DNA of 64,000 nt from Oscillospiraceae bacterium (GTDB lineage: Bacteria > Bacillota > Clostridia > Oscillospirales > Acutalibacteraceae). Where the stretch lies: the NCBI GenBank assembly GCA_015066515.1, contig SVOH01000005.1:1-64000 (forward strand). The letters are read 5' to 3'. Below the pieces are notes generated by a model. It was given only the letters and a program-made list of their open reading frames with translations. It had not been told where the DNA came from and ran no database searches. The position numbers and the translations under genes are program-made. Numbering within the stretch: position 1 is the stretch's first letter; each line of letters opens with the position of its first letter. Below, in pieces: positions 61,910 to 64,000 of this stretch.

Positions 61910-63103
61910 TTACCACTTATCTACAGGTAATTGTATGCCTACATCATCAGAAGGGGCATGTTCCTCACCCCAGCCGTTAATCTGACGCATAAGCATTACG
62001 TAATCTTTATTATTGATCTTTCCGTCAATATATACCTCGGCGGCGACAAGGTCTATTTCAACATTCCAGTTGTTAATGTGCTGCATAATAATTGCACAGT
62101 CTTTGTTATTTATATTACCGTCGCCATTTGCGTCGCCACGCTTTTTTGCAATTCTTTCGGCAGAGCACACATTACAAGTAGCATCAAAATCGTCGTCGTA
62201 AATATGCACCTTTCCTTCGGCCTTTAGACAAGTGTCATAATGCCAGGTAGCGTTTGTTAAATATGAATTGGCGCCGCCTATGGTAATTTGTGAGCGAGCT
62301 TCTTCACTGCCTTGGTACCAAACGTCTTTAAGAGCCGAACAATTACGAAAAGCAAAATTACCAACACTTGTAACTCCAATGGGAATAATTACGCTTGTAA
62401 GCTTTTTACAACCGTCAAAGGTATAATAGCCTATACTTGTAACGCCGCTACCTATGCCAATACTTGCGAGGCTCTCACAAGAGTTAAAGGTATAATTGCC
62501 CATATTTGTTACGTTGTCGGGTATATTTATACTTGTAATGCCTGTGTTACTAAAGGCGAAATCGCCTATGCTTTCAACATTGCTTGAAATATTTATTTCG
62601 GTAAGTGATGTGCAACCGTAAAAAGCGCCCATACCTATGCCGGTAACACTATCGGGTATTACGTATGATGTTGCTGTTTTACCAATTGGATATTGTACCA
62701 ACACCGTAGTATCCTTGTTAAACAAAACACCATCTATAGATGAATAATTTGCATTACCCGACGATACAGTTATGCTTGTAAGGCCGGTACAGCCGTCAAA
62801 TGCACTCTCACCTATGGTTGTAATGCTGTCAGGAATTGTAATGCTTGTAATTTTGTTGCAGTCATAAAACGCACTAACACCTATGCCTGTAACAGTATAA
62901 CCGTCTAAGGTAGATGGTATCGTTACGTCGTCACCTGTAATGGTGTCAACTTTTGTTATTGTTGCCTTATTATCGGTTACCGTGTATGTAAAAACACCCG
63001 AGTTATATGTTGTAGCCGCACTGACGTCTAGTGTAAACGCGCCAAGCGGAACCGCCGATATAATAAGCATAAACACCAATAAAAACGATAGTGATTTTTT
63101 CAC
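61910..63103 (-). CDS. Secreted BspA-type leucine-rich-repeat protein with dockerin
   Basis: 397 residues: a signal peptide (cleavage near VSA-A at about 28), seven to nine BspA/LRR_5 repeats at about 65-280 (pattern SAFxxCxxLTSIxIPxxVTxIG), a short Cys-rich link, and a C-terminal dockerin at about 320-385 (GDANGDGNINNKDCAII; second loop EVYIDGKINNKDYVM with the first Asp replaced by Glu). BspA repeats mediate binding to host or other proteins. The start is GTG with AAAGGAG upstream. It heads the GH123-like pair by position. Confidence 0.88.
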   Translation of the reverse strand: MKKSLSFLLVFMLIISAVPLGAFTLDVSAATTYNSGVFTYTVTDNKATITKVDTITGDDVTIPSTLDGYTVTGIGVSAFYDCNKITSITIPDSITTIGESAFDGCTGLTSITVSSGNANYSSIDGVLFNKDTTVLVQYPIGKTATSYVIPDSVTGIGMGAFYGCTSLTEINISSNVESIGDFAFSNTGITSINIPDNVTNMGNYTFNSCESLASIGIGSGVTSIGYYTFDGCKKLTSVIIPIGVTSVGNFAFRNCSALKDVWYQGSEEARSQITIGGANSYLTNATWHYDTCLKAEGKVHIYDDDFDATCNVCSAERIAKKRGDANGDGNINNKDCAIIMQHINNWNVEIDLVAAEVYIDGKINNKDYVMLMRQINGWGEEHAPSDDVGIQLPVDKW

Positions 63104-63179
63104 AATAACATCTCCTTTAAAGTAATATGTATTATTTTACCATAGTAAAATTCAAAAATCAATGCAGTAAAAGCAAAAA

Positions 63180-63202
63180 CAGCAAGGAAAAATCCCTTGC
63201 TG
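63180..63202 (-). terminator. Terminator of the pduL transcript
   Basis: An 8-bp stem (63195-63202 with 63180-63187) and 7-base loop followed on the minus strand by TTTTTGCTTTT. It lies 8 bases past the pduL stop, separating the microcompartment genes from the dockerin gene. Confidence 0.8.
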
Positions 63203-63209
63203 CTTTAAT

Positions 63210-63863
63210 TTATTTTACTATTTTAACTTTAGCACCATTGCCTATGCCTGCGGAGTTGGCATCGTCGGTGTCGATGTGCATTTCAAGTCGGAAGTCTTTA
63301 TGAACACGTACCTGTACGTCATAAAACTTGGTGCGGCGTTCTCCACTTACCTCTACGTCAACATATTGACCGTCGCTAAGACCAAACTGTGCACCCTCTT
63401 CAAGACTCATATGTATATGTCGGTTAGCGATTATGCAACCCTCTTTAAGTGTTACAACACCTTTTGGTCCTATAATGGTAACAGGCGCAGAGCCTGCTAT
63501 ATCACCCGATTCACGCACGGGTGGCTTTACCTTGAGCATAAAAGAATCGGTACGTGAAATTTCTACCTGAGAAGCCTTGCGCACGGGACCTAATACTCGT
63601 ACATTTTCAATAGGACGAAGTGATGGACCAACGATTGTAAGTGTTTCCTTGCAAGCAAATTGACCGGGCTGTGACAAATCTTTAATAGGTGTTAACTGGT
63701 AGCCTGCACCAAAAAGTGTTTCAAGGTCGGCAGTTGACAAGTGAATGTGTCGGTTAGATACACCAACGGGTACTGTGTCGTTACTACCACTTGCTGTGCT
63801 ATCACCAAGGCCCGCCATTACACGCGACACTATTTCGGCAACTATTTTATCATCATAAGCCAT
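63210..63863 (-). CDS. pduL: PduL-type phosphate acyltransferase, microcompartment-associated
   Basis: 217 residues: two PduL domains with the zinc-binding HIH motifs (VSNRHIHLS at 36-43 and IANRHIHMS near 146) and RVLGPVRKASQVE near 89. It converts acyl-CoA and phosphate to acyl phosphate and CoA, recycling CoA inside bacterial microcompartments. Residues 6-20 (KIVAEIVSRVMAGLG) form an amphipathic helix like an encapsulation peptide, followed by a Ser/Gly linker, which favours lumen targeting over a free housekeeping enzyme. AGAGG precedes the ATG. The gene follows an aldehyde dehydrogenase tail by 20 bases. Confidence 0.93.
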   Translation of the reverse strand: MAYDDKIVAEIVSRVMAGLGDSTASGSNDTVPVGVSNRHIHLSTADLETLFGAGYQLTPIKDLSQPGQFACKETLTIVGPSLRPIENVRVLGPVRKASQVEISRTDSFMLKVKPPVRESGDIAGSAPVTIIGPKGVVTLKEGCIIANRHIHMSLEEGAQFGLSDGQYVDVEVSGERRTKFYDVQVRVHKDFRLEMHIDTDDANSAGIGNGAKVKIVK

Positions 63864-63883
63864 TTTATAAGCCTCTTTTCAAA

Positions 63884-64000
63884 TCAAATAATTCTAAAGC
63901 TTTCTGCCATTACGCAACGACGCTGACGTGTAAAGCTACGTGCAGAGGTTATACCCTCGCCTGTAGGACCTGCAATTGTAAAGGTTGCGTGACCTTCACC
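63884..64000 (-). CDS. Acylating aldehyde dehydrogenase (EutE/PduP-like), 3' end only
   Basis: The last 38 codons on the minus strand, truncated by the window edge. They encode FTIAGPTGEGITSARSF and the basic RQRRCV end, typical of the C-termini of CoA-acylating aldehyde dehydrogenases of microcompartments. This enzyme makes acyl-CoA from aldehyde, the substrate of PduL. The gene is directly upstream of pduL, so both belong to one operon continuing outside the window. Confidence 0.72.
   Translation of the reverse strand, partial: GEGHATFTIAGPTGEGITSARSFTRQRRCVMAESFRII

Noticed and set aside
1-64000. CRISPR arrays, rRNA, tRNA, restriction-modification or known defence genes
   Set aside because: No regularly spaced repeats, no tRNA-like cloverleaf or rRNA stretches were recognised, and no gene product matches known defence families.

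Overview
The window is low-to-moderate GC, gene-dense Bacillota DNA, most likely from an anaerobic, gut-type Clostridium relative (Oscillospirales/Ruminococcaceae-like). The evidence is HPr kinase, WhiA, the sepF-ylmH-divIVA cluster, the miaB-ricA-mutS-mutL-miaA order, a split transketolase, a minimal SufCB pair, lipoproteins and dockerin-bearing secreted proteins. I see no rRNA, tRNA, CRISPR array, transposase or phage gene. The lineage call is inference from synteny and families; no search was run.

Left edge (1-4.4 kb): two secreted dockerin proteins on the plus strand, the first cut by the window edge. 4.4-8.0 kb: a small glycine-rich protein, then a minus-strand dTDP-rhamnose operon (glycosyltransferase, rfbD, rfbB, rfbC; no rfbA). 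8.0-9.7 kb: a two-gene SufC/SufB-type Fe-S assembly operon, divergent from tex and an EamA permease (9.8-12.9 kb).

12.9-28.5 kb: sixteen minus-strand genes in close succession. Upstream to downstream they are miaB, a RicA/YlbF-family gene, mutS, mutL, miaA, an HlyD-like gene, yggS, sepF, ylmH, divIVA, lspA, rluD, a HAD phosphatase and both transketolase halves. The only sizeable gap (206 bp, between the RicA-like gene and mutS) holds a hairpin-rich element bounded by direct repeats.

28.5-41.5 kb: a DUF1846 gene; two zinc-ribbon membrane proteins, an MGMT-type gene, citrate synthase and an ion-transporter-superfamily permease; gtrA; an XRE regulator divergent from a zinc-ribbon/DUF805 membrane protein across twin palindromic operators; and a maltodextrin-type operon (binding protein, two permeases, malQ). 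The DUF805 gene is followed by 61 more in-frame codons, encoding another zinc ribbon, beyond a TAA.

41.6-51 kb: an orphan ParA plus a ParB-domain-only protein behind a perfect consensus promoter, thrH, an M24 peptidase, a lipoprotein, a glycosyltransferase, a zinc-ribbon/PASTA pseudokinase, a phosphoesterase and a D,D-carboxypeptidase. 50-58.8 kb: the hprK-glucokinase-murB-rapZ(C-terminal domain only)-whiA-dnaE-pfkA cluster. 58.9-64 kb: tandem GH123/DUF4091-like genes, a dockerin/leucine-rich-repeat surface protein, then the edge of a probable bacterial microcompartment locus (pduL and the last 38 codons of an acylating aldehyde dehydrogenase).

Most of the window is conserved housekeeping DNA. 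The places that most deserve a second look are the repeat-bounded element near 26.5 kb, the XRE/zinc-ribbon module with its interrupted tail near 36 kb, the ParA/ParB-domain cassette near 42 kb, the pseudokinase near 47 kb and the RapZ C-terminal-domain gene near 55.7 kb.
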